This document shows, piece after piece, positions 19,571-28,617 of a DNA stretch of 64,000 nt. Under the pieces are notes generated by a model that had not been told where the DNA came from, searched no databases, and saw only the letters and a list, made by a program, of their open reading frames with translations. Made by a program: the position numbers and the translations under genes. How positions within the stretch are numbered: position 1 is the stretch's first letter; each line of letters begins with the position of its first letter. This stretch comes from Geothrix campi (lineage in GTDB: Bacteria > Acidobacteriota > Holophagae > Holophagales > Holophagaceae): assembly GCF_024609265.1 (NCBI RefSeq), contig NZ_JANHMP010000001.1, forward strand, positions 1,605,505-1,669,504, given 5' to 3'.

Positions 19571-20466
19571 GCCTGGAGGGTGTTGGTCAGCAGGCCAGCG
19601 ATGGTGAGGGGTCCGACGCCACCGGGCACGGGGGTGACGGCGGAGGCCACCTGCATGGCCTCGCCGAAACGCACGTCGCCGCAAAGTACCGCGCCCTTGG
19701 CCCTCAGGGTTTCCAGCTTCTTCGGCTCAGCGGCGAAGATGCGCTCGCCCAGGATCAGGTCGTCCACGCGGTTGATGCCCACGTCCACCACCACGGCGCC
19801 GGGCTTGATCCAGGAGCCCTCCACCAGACCCGGCTTCCCCACGGCGGCCACCAGCAGGTCGGCCTCCCGGCAGACGGCGGGCAGATCCTTCGTACGGCTA
19901 TGGGCGATGGTCACAGTGGCGTGCTGCTCCAGCAGCATGAGCGCCATGGGCTTGCCCACGATCTCGCTGCGGCCGAGCACCACAGCGCGCAGGCCCTTGA
20001 GCTCCAAGCCGTGGTGGGCCAGCAGGGACATGCAGGCCGATGGCGTGCAGGGGCGCAGGCCCGGCAGGCCCTCCAGCAGCAGGCCCTGGTTCATGGGATG
20101 GAAACCGTCCACGTCCTTGGCGGGGCTGATCCGGTGCAGGGCCCGCTTGGAATCCAGGCCCTTGGGCAGGGGCAGCTGCACCAGGATGCCATCCACTCCG
20201 CCGTCGGCGTTCAGGCCGTCGATGAGGGCGTCCAGATCGGCCTGGGGGGTGTGCGCCGGCAGCCGGTGCTCGATCGAGGTGATGCCCACTTTCGCGCAGG
20301 CCGCGGCCTTATTGCGGACGTAGACCTGGCTGGCCGGGTCGTCGCCCACCAGGACCACCGCCAGCGCCGGGGCCCGCAGCCCTCCGGCGGCCCGGGCCTC
20401 CACTCCCAGCCGCACCGCCTCGAGCATGCGGTCCGCGTGCGCCTTGCCGTCCAGGATGGTGGCCAT
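19552..20466 (-). CDS. folD: bifunctional methylenetetrahydrofolate dehydrogenase/cyclohydrolase
   Basis: A 304-residue FolD, which interconverts 5,10-methylene- and 10-formyl-tetrahydrofolate in one-carbon metabolism. Signatures include the catalytic YVRNKAAACAKVGI with its Lys, VQLPLPKGLD, the NADP-binding VVLGRSEIVGKPMALMLL and the C-terminal PVPGGVGPLTIAGLLTNTL. A GGGGGGAC ribosome site sits just upstream of the ATG at 20466. It is transcribed away from the rimP-nusA-infB operon and converges with fabG, whose end is 14 bases from its stop. Confidence 0.96.
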   Translation of the reverse strand: MATILDGKAHADRMLEAVRLGVEARAAGGLRAPALAVVLVGDDPASQVYVRNKAAACAKVGITSIEHRLPAHTPQADLDALIDGLNADGGVDGILVQLPLPKGLDSKRALHRISPAKDVDGFHPMNQGLLLEGLPGLRPCTPSACMSLLAHHGLELKGLRAVVLGRSEIVGKPMALMLLEQHATVTIAHSRTKDLPAVCREADLLVAAVGKPGLVEGSWIKPGAVVVDVGINRVDDLILGERIFAAEPKKLETLRAKGAVLCGDVRFGEAMQVASAVTPVPGGVGPLTIAGLLTNTLQAANQPS

Positions 20467-20528
20467 GAGTCCCCCCATCTCTATTGAATCCCAGGGCGGG
20501 GGTGGTTCCCGTCAACAATTCTGTTGCC

Positions 20529-20557
20529 TTGAGATTCCTGGCCATGAGCGCTAGACT
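20529..20557 (+). promoter_or_regulatory. sigma70-type promoter for rimP-nusA-infB
   Basis: TTGAGA at 20529-20534 and TAGACT at 20552-20557, spacing 17, are a good match. Transcription would begin near 20564, about 40 bases before the leader terminator. Confidence 0.65.
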
Positions 20558-20574
20558 TGGAATTCAATTCGGCC

Positions 20575-20634
20575 ATGGCCACCCTCCTCGGGTGCCAAGA
20601 CTGGGTGGGTTCGACCCACCTTTTTTGTTGTTAG
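20575..20634 (+). other. possible leader peptide frame inside the attenuator
   Basis: ATG at 20575 opens a 19-codon frame (MATLLGCQDWVGSTHLFCC) that runs through the terminator hairpin and stops at TAG 20632-20634, 12 bases before the rimP start. There is no good ribosome site, only GGAA 11 bases upstream. It may be chance, but a ribosome in it would alter the hairpins. Confidence 0.2.
20579..20626 (+). terminator. attenuator-like terminator in the rimP leader
   Basis: GGTGGGT (20604-20610), loop TCG and ACCCACC (20614-20620) are followed by six T. Upstream, CCACCC (20579-20584) can pair either with GGGTG (20590-20594) or with GGGTGG (20603-20608). The second pairing would break the terminator, so three mutually exclusive stems exist, as in attenuators. 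Confidence 0.75.
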
Positions 20635-20646
20635 CTCGGAGTCTCC

Positions 20647-21216
20647 TTGGATCTGAAGAAAGCGCAGCCCCCCCTTGAGCGCCAGCTGGCCCTGCTGGGC
20701 TTCGAGCTGGTGCACTTGGAGATCGTCCGCGAAGGCCGGGACGAGATGCTGCGCCTCTACATCGATCACCTGGATGCCGAGACCAGCGGCCGCAAGATCA
20801 CCCTGGACGACTGCACCTCCGCCAACGAGGGCCTCCTGCTCTGGATGGACGTGGAGTTCCCCGACCTGCGGGAGAAGCTCGGCGTCGAGATCAGCAGCCC
20901 CGGCATGGAACGCCCCCTGGTGAAGGCCGACCACTTCCGCCGCTTCGCGGGCCGGCTCTGCCGCGTGCAGACCGCCGCCCCCATCAACGGCCAGAAGCGC
21001 TTCAAGGGTTGGATCGGCCCCGTGGCGGACGACGGCGTCACCTTGGAAGAGGATGGCGTTCTCAAGACCATCCCCATCGAAGCCATTCAAAAGGCCCGGC
21101 TGGCGCCCTTTGACGAAGAAAAAACCCCGCGGCCCAAGCACCTGACCGCCCGATTCACCGAAGTACCTGATGCCGACGGCGTAGAGACAAGCGCCGTCGA
21201 GGACGAGGAGGCCTGA
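20647..21216 (+). CDS. rimP: ribosome maturation factor RimP
   Basis: A 189-residue RimP, needed for 30S subunit maturation. The N-terminal domain shows FELVHLEIVREGRDEMLRLYID and EISSPGMERPL; the C-terminal SH3-like domain follows (VQTAAPINGQKRFKGWIGP). The last 35 residues are an acidic extension ending in EDEEA. The start is a TTG with GGAG 6 bases upstream; no ATG fits. It precedes nusA with 1 base between stop and start, the conserved order in many bacteria. Confidence 0.95.
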   Translation: MDLKKAQPPLERQLALLGFELVHLEIVREGRDEMLRLYIDHLDAETSGRKITLDDCTSANEGLLLWMDVEFPDLREKLGVEISSPGMERPLVKADHFRRFAGRLCRVQTAAPINGQKRFKGWIGPVADDGVTLEEDGVLKTIPIEAIQKARLAPFDEEKTPRPKHLTARFTEVPDADGVETSAVEDEEA

Positions 21217-21217
21217 G

Positions 21218-22546
21218 ATGGCGAACGTGGCAACGACCTTTTTCGACAGCGTGAAGATGATCGCCGCTGAAAAGGGCATCCCCGAAGAGGATGTCTTTGC
21301 GGCGGTTGAGGAAGCCCTGGCCAAGGCCGCGGACAAGTACTTCAACGCCCAGGACTTCTACGGCAACTTCCAGGCCCAGATGGACCGGGAGACCGGCGAG
21401 TTCCACGTCTACGCCCTGAAGCAGGTGGTGGCCGAGGTCGAGGAAGAGGATCTGGAGATCAGCCTGGCCGAGGCTCAGACGCTGAACCCCGACGCCGCCG
21501 AGGGCGATACCCTCTGGCTGCCCCAGGACACCAGCCAGCTCGGCCGCATCGCCGCCCAGGCCGCCAAGCAGGTGCTGGTGCAGAAGGTCCGCGAGGCCGA
21601 GCGTGAACGCATCTTCACCGAGTTCGCCGACCGCATCGGCGAAGTGGTGGTGGCCGAAGTGAAGCGCTTCGAGAAGAGCGCCATCATCCTCGAGATCGAC
21701 CGCGTGGAGGCCATGCTGCGCCGCAACGAGGCCCTGCGTGGCGACCGCTTCGACAAGGGCCAGCGCATCAAGGTCGTCATCGTCAGCGTGGACCGCAGCG
21801 CCAAGGATCCCCAGGTGCAGGTCAGTCGCACCGATCCACGGCTGCTCATCAAGCTCTTCGAGAATGAAGTGCCCGAGATCCATGACGGCACCGTGGTCAT
21901 CCGCAACTGCGTCCGCGAAGCCGGCGACCGCGCCAAGGTGGCCGTCCACAGCCTCGATCCCGACGTCGATCCCGTGGGCGCCTGCGTGGGCCTCAAGGGC
22001 AGCCGCGTGCAGGCCATCATCCGCGAATTGAAGAACGAGAAGATCGATATCGTCCGCTATTCCGACGATCCCGCCCAGTTCATCGCCAACGCCCTGAACC
22101 CCGCCAAGGCCATCCGCGTGAACCTCGGCGATCCCGAGAGCCGCCGGGTCGAGGTGGTGGTGGATGACGAGCAGCTCAGCGTCGCCATCGGCAAGCGGGG
22201 CCAGAACGTCCGCCTGGCCGCCAAGCTCACGGGCTGGAACATCGACGTCCGCAGCGAAGCCGACAAGCGCCGCGAGGCCGAGATCGCCATGGGCCTGGCC
22301 CTGCCCGAGTTGGAAGCCGAGGAGGCCCCCGCCGTCGAAGCTGCCAGCCCCGCCTCCGCCCTGCTGGATCAGATCCAGGCCGAGGGTCTGGACGCCGCCC
22401 TCGCGGACCGGCTGGCCGCCGCGGGCTATCCCGATGCCAAATCCCTTTACACTGTCACTGCCGAGCAGCTCATGCAGGTGGAAGGCATGGATCAGGATCT
22501 GGCCTTCCGTCTCATCGATGCCGTGCAGGCTCACTTCGGGGAGTAG
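21218..22546 (+). CDS. nusA: transcription termination/antitermination factor NusA
   Basis: A 442-residue NusA. The RNAP-binding N-terminal domain covers about 1-125, S1 about 130-200, then two KH domains. KH1 includes DPVGACVGLKGSRVQAIIREL and KH2 includes LSVAIGKRGQNVRLAAKLTGW. A single helix-hairpin-helix-like C-terminal segment (AAGYPDAKSLYTVTAEQLMQVEGMD) follows an alanine- and glutamate-rich linker. NusA binds RNA polymerase and nascent RNA and affects pausing. As NusA is encoded behind an attenuator-like leader, autoregulation is plausible but not shown. Confidence 0.97.
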   Translation: MANVATTFFDSVKMIAAEKGIPEEDVFAAVEEALAKAADKYFNAQDFYGNFQAQMDRETGEFHVYALKQVVAEVEEEDLEISLAEAQTLNPDAAEGDTLWLPQDTSQLGRIAAQAAKQVLVQKVREAERERIFTEFADRIGEVVVAEVKRFEKSAIILEIDRVEAMLRRNEALRGDRFDKGQRIKVVIVSVDRSAKDPQVQVSRTDPRLLIKLFENEVPEIHDGTVVIRNCVREAGDRAKVAVHSLDPDVDPVGACVGLKGSRVQAIIRELKNEKIDIVRYSDDPAQFIANALNPAKAIRVNLGDPESRRVEVVVDDEQLSVAIGKRGQNVRLAAKLTGWNIDVRSEADKRREAEIAMGLALPELEAEEAPAVEAASPASALLDQIQAEGLDAALADRLAAAGYPDAKSLYTVTAEQLMQVEGMDQDLAFRLIDAVQAHFGE

Positions 22547-22603
22547 GCTGTAGTCCTGCAGCCCTTCCCGTTCCCCACCCCCAGGCCGAGGTAGTCCGCT
22601 TAC

Positions 22604-25600
22604 ATGCTGCGTATCAACCAACTCGCCAAAGAGCTCGGAGTCGCCAATCAGGAGGTCATCGAGGCCTGCGAGAAGCGTCTGGGCCTCCAAGGGAAGAGCC
22701 ATAGCTCCAACCTCACCGATGACCAGGCGGATCAACTGCGCCGGGGCTTCCAGGGCAAGCACAAGGGGGAGAGCGATGCTCCGCCCCTCGCGCTGCACAA
22801 GCCCTCCGCCGCCGTGAAGGTGGTGAAGGCCCCCCATCAGCCGGCGCCGGCCAAGGCCGAGCCCCGCCCTGAACCCGAACCTCCCAAGCCGGCCCCTGCG
22901 GTGCTGGTGAAGAAGGCCGAACCCCGGCCCGAGCCGCGGCCCGAGCCTGCGGTGGAACCCGAAGCGTCAGCCGCTTCCGCCCCGGCGGCCACGCCCCCCC
23001 AGCCCAAGGCGGCCGAACCCGCACCGGGCGAGACCGAAGCCGCGGCCAAGGCGCCCGCGCCTGTCGAGGCCCCGCAGGAGACCTTCTCCCGTCTGAAGGT
23101 GTCCACGGGAGCCGCTCCTGCCCCCCGGGAGGAGAAGCCCGCCCGCTACATCCAGCTGCCCCCGGCCCGTCCCACGGGCGGCCAGGCCCCGCAGCGGCCG
23201 GCCCCGACCTCGGGTCCCGGCCAGCCCTCGGGCTCCGGTCCCCGCCCCGAAGCGGGCGCGCGTCCCATCGTCCAGCGCCCCGGCCAGGCCCCCGCGCCTG
23301 GCAGCGTACAGCGCTCCGGCATGCCCCAGAAAGAGAAGGCCGTGCTCCAGATGGCCACCAACACCGGCCGCGGTGAGGTGCGCCACGAAGCCCCTGTCCC
23401 GATCACGCCCAGTCGGCGGCCCTACATTCCGCCCGCCATCACGGAGATGAGGCCCGACCAGGGCTTCAGCCGCATCAAGACCTCCGACACCCCGCCCCCG
23501 CCCCCGCGATCCCAGGAACCTGCCCGCTACATCCAGCTGCCCCAGCCCCGTCCGGCTGGCGGCGTGCGGCCCAGCGGTCCCGGTGCCAGGCCTGGCGGTC
23601 CCGGCATGGGTTCCCGCCCCGGCGGCCCCGGCGGACGCCCCGGCGGTCCCGGCGGCCGTCCCGGCGGTCCCGGCCGGCCCGGCATGGGTTCCCGTCCCGG
23701 CGGGCCCGGTCGCGGTCCCTCCATCCCGGCCTCGGGCCCCATCGATCCCAACAGCCAGAAGGGCCCCGGTCGCGGCGCCCACGTGGGCGGCAAGAAGAAG
23801 AAGGGCGGCTACGTCCGGAGCAAGGAGGAGGAACTCGACCTCAAGCTCCGCCAGCCCCGCTCCCGCGCCCAGCAGGTGGCCAGCGAGTACATCGAAGAGG
23901 AGATCGGAATCGTCATGCTCTCCGAGGGCGTGACGGTCAAGGAACTCGCCGAGAAGTGCAACCGGCCCGCCAAGGATGTCGTCGCCAAGCTGCTCCACCG
24001 GGGCATCTTCGCCACCATCAACCAGCCCCTCGACACCGAGATGGCCAAGGACATCGCCCGCGAGTTCGGCTACCTGGCCGACATCGTCTCCTTCGAGGAG
24101 GATGTCCAGATCGCCTCCGACGAATCCGGCGAAGTACAGGGCGAGAAGCTCCCCCGCCCCCCCGTCGTCACCATCATGGGCCACGTCGACCACGGCAAGA
24201 CCTCGCTGCTGGACGCCATCCGCAAAACCAAGGTGGCCGCGGGCGAGGCCGGCGGCATCACGCAGAACGTGGGCGCCTACCACGTGAACGTGAAGGATCC
24301 GAACACCGGCGAGATGCGCAAAGTGGTCTTCCTCGACACGCCGGGCCACGAAGCCTTCACCAAGATGCGTGCCAGGGGCGCCAAGGTCACGGACATCGCC
24401 GTCCTGGTGGTGGCCGCCGACGATGGCGTCATGCCGCAGACCGTGGAATCCATCAACCACGCCAAGGCCGCGGAAGTGCCCCTGGTCGTCGCCATCAACA
24501 AGGTCGACAAGCCCGGTGCCAACCCGGACAAGGTCCAGCAGGGCCTGCTCCAGTACAGCGTCCAGACCGAGGCCTACGGTGGCGATGTGCCCGCCGTTCT
24601 CGTCAGCGCCAAGACCAAGCAGGGCCTCGACGAACTGCTCGAGACGCTGCTCCTGGTGGCGGATCTGAAGGAACTGAAGGCCGTCTACGACTGCCCCGCC
24701 GCCGGATCCATCATCGAAGGCCGCCTGGATCGGGGCCGCGGTCCCGTGGCCACGGTGCTCGTGCAGCGCGGCACCCTGAAGGCCGGCGACATCTTCGTGG
24801 CCGGTGCCACCATGGGCCGCGTCCGCGCCATGTTCGACTACCTCGGCCAGCGCGTCACCGAGGCCGCTCCTTCCACCGCGGTGCAGATCCTCGGCTTCGA
24901 GGAAGTCCCCAGCGCCGGCGACAACTTCCAGGTGGTGGAGGACGAGGGCAAGGCCCGCACCATCGTCTCCTTCCGTCAGGAGAAGGCCAAGCAGGCCGCG
25001 CAGCAGAAGCAGCGCGCCACGCTCGAGACCTTGTTCAGCACCCTCAAGGATGGCCAGGTCAAGGAACTGCCCCTCATCATCAAGGCGGATACCCAGGGCT
25101 CCGTGGAGTCGCTGGTGGGCCAGCTGGAGCGCCTGAGCACCGACAAGGTGCGGGTGCGCATCATCCACAGCGCCGCCGGCACCGTCACCGAGAACGATGT
25201 GCTGCTCGCCGAAGCCTCCAAGGCCACCATCATCGGCTTCCAGACCCGGGCCGAGAAGAAGACCGAGGAACTCGCCCGTGAAGAGGGCGTGGACCTGCGC
25301 TTCCACGACATCATCTACAAGATCACGGAAGAGATCGAACAGGCCATGGTCGGCATGCTCGATGCCACCGAGAAGGAAACCGTCCACGGCCAGGCCGAAG
25401 TGCGCCAGCTCTTCAAGATCGGCAAGACCGTCATCGCCGGCTCCTTCGTCACCGAGGGCAAGGTCCAGAAGTCGAACAGGGTCCGCGTGAAGCGCGGCGA
25501 GGAGGTCCTCTTCGAGGGCGGCCTCAAGAACCTCAAGCGCTTCAAGGAGGACGTGACCGAGGTGAAGAATGGCCTGGATTGCGGCATCTCCCTCGATGGC

Positions 25601-25675
25601 TTCGACGAGCTGAAGGAAGGGGACATCCTCGAGTTCTTCAGCAAGGAGAAGGTGATCGCGACTTCGCTCAGCTGA
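22604..25675 (+). CDS. infB: translation initiation factor IF-2
   Basis: A 1023-residue IF-2 that brings initiator tRNA to the 30S subunit. Residues 1-50 are the IF2N fold ([22 protein letters not shown]). Residues 55-410 are a long low-complexity linker rich in Ala, Pro, Arg and Gly. A second IF2N-like helical region follows ([21 protein letters not shown]). The G domain has GHVDHGKT at 526-533, then DTPGHEAF and NKVDKP. Domains II to IV end in [14 protein letters not shown]. The linker holds repeats of GGPGGRP (23580-23720) and two ARYIQLP copies. The operon ends here; the often-linked rbfA is absent. Confidence 0.97.
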   Translation: MLRINQLAKELGVANQEVIEACEKRLGLQGKSHSSNLTDDQADQLRRGFQGKHKGESDAPPLALHKPSAAVKVVKAPHQPAPAKAEPRPEPEPPKPAPAVLVKKAEPRPEPRPEPAVEPEASAASAPAATPPQPKAAEPAPGETEAAAKAPAPVEAPQETFSRLKVSTGAAPAPREEKPARYIQLPPARPTGGQAPQRPAPTSGPGQPSGSGPRPEAGARPIVQRPGQAPAPGSVQRSGMPQKEKAVLQMATNTGRGEVRHEAPVPITPSRRPYIPPAITEMRPDQGFSRIKTSDTPPPPPRSQEPARYIQLPQPRPAGGVRPSGPGARPGGPGMGSRPGGPGGRPGGPGGRPGGPGRPGMGSRPGGPGRGPSIPASGPIDPNSQKGPGRGAHVGGKKKKGGYVRSKEEELDLKLRQPRSRAQQVASEYIEEEIGIVMLSEGVTVKELAEKCNRPAKDVVAKLLHRGIFATINQPLDTEMAKDIAREFGYLADIVSFEEDVQIASDESGEVQGEKLPRPPVVTIMGHVDHGKTSLLDAIRKTKVAAGEAGGITQNVGAYHVNVKDPNTGEMRKVVFLDTPGHEAFTKMRARGAKVTDIAVLVVAADDGVMPQTVESINHAKAAEVPLVVAINKVDKPGANPDKVQQGLLQYSVQTEAYGGDVPAVLVSAKTKQGLDELLETLLLVADLKELKAVYDCPAAGSIIEGRLDRGRGPVATVLVQRGTLKAGDIFVAGATMGRVRAMFDYLGQRVTEAAPSTAVQILGFEEVPSAGDNFQVVEDEGKARTIVSFRQEKAKQAAQQKQRATLETLFSTLKDGQVKELPLIIKADTQGSVESLVGQLERLSTDKVRVRIIHSAAGTVTENDVLLAEASKATIIGFQTRAEKKTEELAREEGVDLRFHDIIYKITEEIEQAMVGMLDATEKETVHGQAEVRQLFKIGKTVIAGSFVTEGKVQKSNRVRVKRGEEVLFEGGLKNLKRFKEDVTEVKNGLDCGISLDGFDELKEGDILEFFSKEKVIATSLS

Positions 25676-25678
25676 CAC

Positions 25679-25730
25679 GATCTGCGCCTCGCGCAGATCG
25701 GAAACGGGCCCGCATAGCGGGCCCGTTTTT
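25679..25730 (+). terminator. double hairpin and terminator after infB
   Basis: A 9-bp perfect hairpin (GATCTGCGC, loop CTC, GCGCAGATC; 25679-25699) is followed by a second stem of about 10 bp (ACGGGCCCGC, loop ATA, GCGGGCCCGT; from 25704) and TTTTT. The second is a strong intrinsic terminator. Confidence 0.9.
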
Positions 25731-25768
25731 CATTGAACTCCATAATCGACTCAATGGTGTTTAAATAT

Positions 25769-25788
25769 TGATTACACTAGGGTAATCA
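25769..25788. promoter_or_regulatory. operator-like inverted repeat upstream of hppD
   Basis: TGATTAC and GTAATCA are perfect 7-bp arms around 6 bases, in an A+T-rich patch 67 bases before the hppD ATG. The form suits a dimeric regulator. No regulator gene is adjacent. Confidence 0.55.
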
Positions 25789-25854
25789 TCATTCATGTGA
25801 TTCGCATCACGACCGGAAGGCCTCACACTGGGCGGTCTCCCCGACGAGGTACCC

Positions 25855-26964
25855 ATGGCCGCCCCCAGCTTCGCCCTCACCGCCCCCTCGAATCAGAAAC
25901 CCGCCAGCAACCCCCTGGGCCTGGTGGGTATCGACCACTTCCAGCTGACCGGCTCCATCGCCCGTCTGGAGCCCCTCTACCGCCGCCTCGGCTTCGCCCG
26001 CATCGCCAGCGGCACCCACGCCTGGGGCCGGGTGGTCCACCTGCGCCAGCAGCGCATGGACATCCTCATCTTCGAGGCGGACGCCTCCCACCCGGCCGGT
26101 CACTATTTCCAGGCCCATGGGGAAGGGGTCTGCGCCCTCAACTTCGAGGTGGAGAACCTGGAGGCCGCCCTCGCCCAGGCCCGGTCCCAGGGCGCACGGG
26201 TGATGCTGGAGCCCGAGACTCACGCCCTCGGCGCCGGCTCGGTCCGCTTCGCCGCCATCCAGGGCGTGGGCGATGTGTGGAACTTCCTGGTGGAGCGCCA
26301 AAACGAGCCGGCCACCTTCTGGCCCGGACTCTCGCTGGATCCCGCGCCCGCCCTCTGCGACCCCGGCCTCGTCCGCGTGGACCACCTCACCAACAATGTC
26401 GGGCCCGCCGAGATGGATGCCCTGGTGGACTTCTACGAGCGCGTCTACGGCTTCGTCGTCACCCGGGAGTTCCACATCCGTGGCGCCCTGGGCACGGGCC
26501 TGGATTCCAAGGTGGTGCAGAGCGCCAACAACCGCGTGATCATCCCCATCAACCAGCCCACGGATGAGAAGAGCCAGGTGCAGGAGTACGTCACCCGTCA
26601 CCGGGGTCAGGGCGTGCAGCACATCGCCCTGTCCACCAACGACATCTTCCACACCCTGCGCGCCCTCCAGGCCCAGGGCTTCAAGTTCCTCCGCGTGCCC
26701 GACACCTACTACGAGCTGCTGCCCGGCCGCATCGCGAAGAGCGGCTACACCGTGCGGGAGAGCCTCGACGAAGCCAAGGCGCTGGGCATCCAGATCGACG
26801 GCGACGAAACCGGCTACCTGCTGCAGATCTTCTCCGAGGACCAGGTCGGGCCACTGTTCTTCGAGATCATCCAGCGGCGGGGGAACATGGGCTTCGGCGA
26901 AGGCAATTTCCAGGCACTGTACGACTCCATTGAGCTGGATCAGAAGAAGCGGGGCGTTCTCTAA
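25855..26964 (+). CDS. hppD: 4-hydroxyphenylpyruvate dioxygenase
   Basis: A 369-residue iron(II) dioxygenase that converts 4-hydroxyphenylpyruvate to homogentisate in tyrosine breakdown. It has two vicinal-oxygen-chelate halves. The iron ligands are His in VRVDHLTNNV, His in GVQHIALSTNDI and Glu in PLFFEIIQRRG; the last is followed by the conserved NMGFGEGNFQALYDSIE tail that caps the active site. The gene stands alone, with no homogentisate dioxygenase nearby. Its last 78 bases are partly copied 100 bases downstream. Homogentisate could also feed quinone or pigment formation. Confidence 0.95.
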   Translation: MAAPSFALTAPSNQKPASNPLGLVGIDHFQLTGSIARLEPLYRRLGFARIASGTHAWGRVVHLRQQRMDILIFEADASHPAGHYFQAHGEGVCALNFEVENLEAALAQARSQGARVMLEPETHALGAGSVRFAAIQGVGDVWNFLVERQNEPATFWPGLSLDPAPALCDPGLVRVDHLTNNVGPAEMDALVDFYERVYGFVVTREFHIRGALGTGLDSKVVQSANNRVIIPINQPTDEKSQVQEYVTRHRGQGVQHIALSTNDIFHTLRALQAQGFKFLRVPDTYYELLPGRIAKSGYTVRESLDEAKALGIQIDGDETGYLLQIFSEDQVGPLFFEIIQRRGNMGFGEGNFQALYDSIELDQKKRGVL

Positions 26965-27064
26965 CGCCGCCCCCCTGTTCCCTCGAAAACGTGCCGCCTT
27001 GCGGCCCATATTCATGCGCTCCCTATCGAAGGCCCCCCCGGAGCCTCCGATAGCCGGTCGCCCC
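26965..27064. other. spacer with imperfect hairpin between hppD and its copied tail
   Basis: About 100 bases without a gene. CTATCGAAGGC and GCCTCCGATAG (about 27023-27053) form an 11-bp stem with one mismatch and could end hppD transcription. No T-tract follows. Confidence 0.5.
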
Positions 27065-27238
27065 ATGGGCTTCGGCGAAGGCAATCTCTTCGTCCTTCGG
27101 GCTCAGACCTCTCCCCGGGAGGTTGGCGGCAGCCAACTCATCCATCCTCCTGGCCAGATGAGTTCATCACCCATCGTCGTTCTCCAGGCACTGTACGACT
27201 CCATTGAGTTGGATCAGAAGAAGCGGGGCGTGCTCTAA
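27065..27238 (+). pseudogene. duplicated hppD 3' end with 96-bp in-frame insertion
   Basis: The frame repeats the hppD tail in two parts: ATGGGCTTCGGCGAAGGCAA (27065-27084, as at 26887) and, from 27184, CAGGCACTG through the stop. Between them are 96 extra bases, exactly 32 codons. The second part differs from hppD at two synonymous third positions over about 54 bases, and similarity runs a few bases beyond the stop. The inserted bases hold overlapping hairpins (27107-27123, 27122-27137, 27135-27164). It could be the remnant of a tandem hppD copy. A product, if made, would be 57 residues and not an enzyme. Confidence 0.8.
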
Positions 27239-27255
27239 CCCCGCCCGTCCAGGGG

Positions 27256-27978
27256 TCATCCCTTCGCCCGGAAGTGTTTCTCCAGGGCTTCGAGGTAGGC
27301 TCTGAGGCTGGCCTGACGGATGTCCGCCGCACTTCGGGTTTCCGGGGGGAGCGGGCGCAGGTGTGGCCGAAAATCAAGATAAGTGTACGACGTGCTGTAG
27401 AAGAGCCGAAACCGGTTCTGGCTGCTGGCGATCACGATCTCTGCCGCTCCCGGGCTGCGCTCCAGAACTTCCCAATCAGCAGTGAACACCCAGGGCAGAT
27501 ACCCCAGCTTTTGCTGCAGGGCCTGGTTGTCCTTGAACTGGATGGGCCCGTACCCAAAGCCCAGAAGCGTACCGGCTCCGGCACCGATGGCCACCGACTT
27601 CCAGGAAGTCCAGGCCGCCGCCGCCCCGGGGACCAGGACCCCCACCAGGAATCCCTCTCCAGTTGAAACCAGCCAAGTCTTCCCAAGGCCCCGCCCAGCA
27701 GCCGGATTCGGCTTGCCCTTCAGGGTGAGCCGGAAGACCCTCGTGGGTCCCACCACCCGATCCGTGGCCTCCGTGGAAACACCAAACCCTTCAGCGAGTT
27801 GAGCCACTGCAGCCTTTTCCTCCGCCGGAGTCATCCCCTCGACAGCCTGGACAAGCTCGACCCGTTGCACCGGGCGCTCCCGCGCAGCCGTCTCCGGGCG
27901 TTTGCAGGCAGACCCCAGTGCAAGGGACAGGCCCACAACAATGGACATCACCAAGGCCCTGCGATCAGGAGTAGTCAT
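27256..27978 (-). CDS. putative lipoprotein, hypothetical
   Basis: A 240-residue protein. After a short basic start, a hydrophobic stretch (ALVMSIVVGLSLALGSACKRPE) ends in Cys, a weak lipobox because Gly sits at -3. A second hydrophobic, glycine-rich stretch (GFLVGVLVPGAAAAWTSWKSVAIGAGAGTLLGFGYG) occurs near the middle. The C-terminal part (EIVIASSQNRFRLFYSTSYTYLDFRPHLRP) is soluble. No known family. The start at 27978 has GAGG 5 bases upstream and the signal close behind; an in-frame ATG at 28026 would add 16 residues. The gene appears to stand alone. Confidence 0.72.
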   Translation of the reverse strand: MTTPDRRALVMSIVVGLSLALGSACKRPETAARERPVQRVELVQAVEGMTPAEEKAAVAQLAEGFGVSTEATDRVVGPTRVFRLTLKGKPNPAAGRGLGKTWLVSTGEGFLVGVLVPGAAAAWTSWKSVAIGAGAGTLLGFGYGPIQFKDNQALQQKLGYLPWVFTADWEVLERSPGAAEIVIASSQNRFRLFYSTSYTYLDFRPHLRPLPPETRSAADIRQASLRAYLEALEKHFRAKG

Positions 27979-28050
27979 GGAAGCCTCTGGGACCACCTTG
28001 AAGCGCTTGAAGGGATGATCCCCCAAAGCTGCACCCCCGTAAATGACCTA

Positions 28051-28533
28051 TCAGGCGGGAATGATCCCCGCCAGCCGCTTGATCAGCTGGATCTGCCCGC
28101 CGTGGTGCAGGTCATGGGCGGCAACGCCGAGGAGGAGGTCGCGGAGGCGGTACTTGGCCTTGGCGGAGGGGCGGTCCAGGTCGGCCGGCTTCAGCGCGAC
28201 CACGGCGGTCCGCAGCTCGCGATGCAGGCGGTCCAGCAGCGCCAAGTCAGCCTTCCACTGGGCGGCATCGGCTCCCTCCCGGGAGAACCAGTTGGAGCCC
28301 TTCAGGGGGAAGGCGCCTCGCGGCAACTCCACCAGCTGGCGCAGCACGGCGTACTTCCAGTAGGCCAGATGGACCACGAGCTCGTGGATGGAGGGCCTTC
28401 CGGGACCGGGCCGGTGCGCCGCGGCCTGCACCTTCACACCCCTCAGCGCCCCCTTCAGGTTGGTGCCGTGCCAGGACTTGTGGTCATAGGCCTGATCGAG
28501 GGCCAGCAGGATCAGATCCGTGTCACGGGACAT
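28051..28533 (-). CDS. DinB-superfamily protein
   Basis: A 160-residue four-helix-bundle protein. The three metal-binding histidines of the DinB/YfiT fold are suggested by HELVVHLAYW near residue 50 and HDLHHGGQIQLIKRL near the C-terminus. Members are thiol-dependent transferases or proteins of unknown role, so no reaction is assigned. GGAGG lies just before the ATG. It is divergent from the pseudopilin gene, with 84 bases between the starts. Confidence 0.8.
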   Translation of the reverse strand: MSRDTDLILLALDQAYDHKSWHGTNLKGALRGVKVQAAAHRPGPGRPSIHELVVHLAYWKYAVLRQLVELPRGAFPLKGSNWFSREGADAAQWKADLALLDRLHRELRTAVVALKPADLDRPSAKAKYRLRDLLLGVAAHDLHHGGQIQLIKRLAGIIPA

Positions 28534-28617
28534 GGGTCCTCCGGAAATCCTCCCCAGCTTGCCAGCTTCCGGAACCGAGGCGCGGCGGCTCGCATGTCAT
28601 TGGGGTAAGGTAGTCCC

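Noticed and set aside
20601-20626. A possible tRNA T-arm (GGTTCGA-like) upstream of rimP, since some bacteria have a tRNA there.
   Set aside because: No acceptor, D or anticodon arm can be built around it; the structure is a simple hairpin plus T-tract.
22967-25678. A 903-codon open frame antisense to infB.
   Set aside because: It is low-complexity, with Gly-Leu-His bias and no motifs. infB on the other strand is certain.
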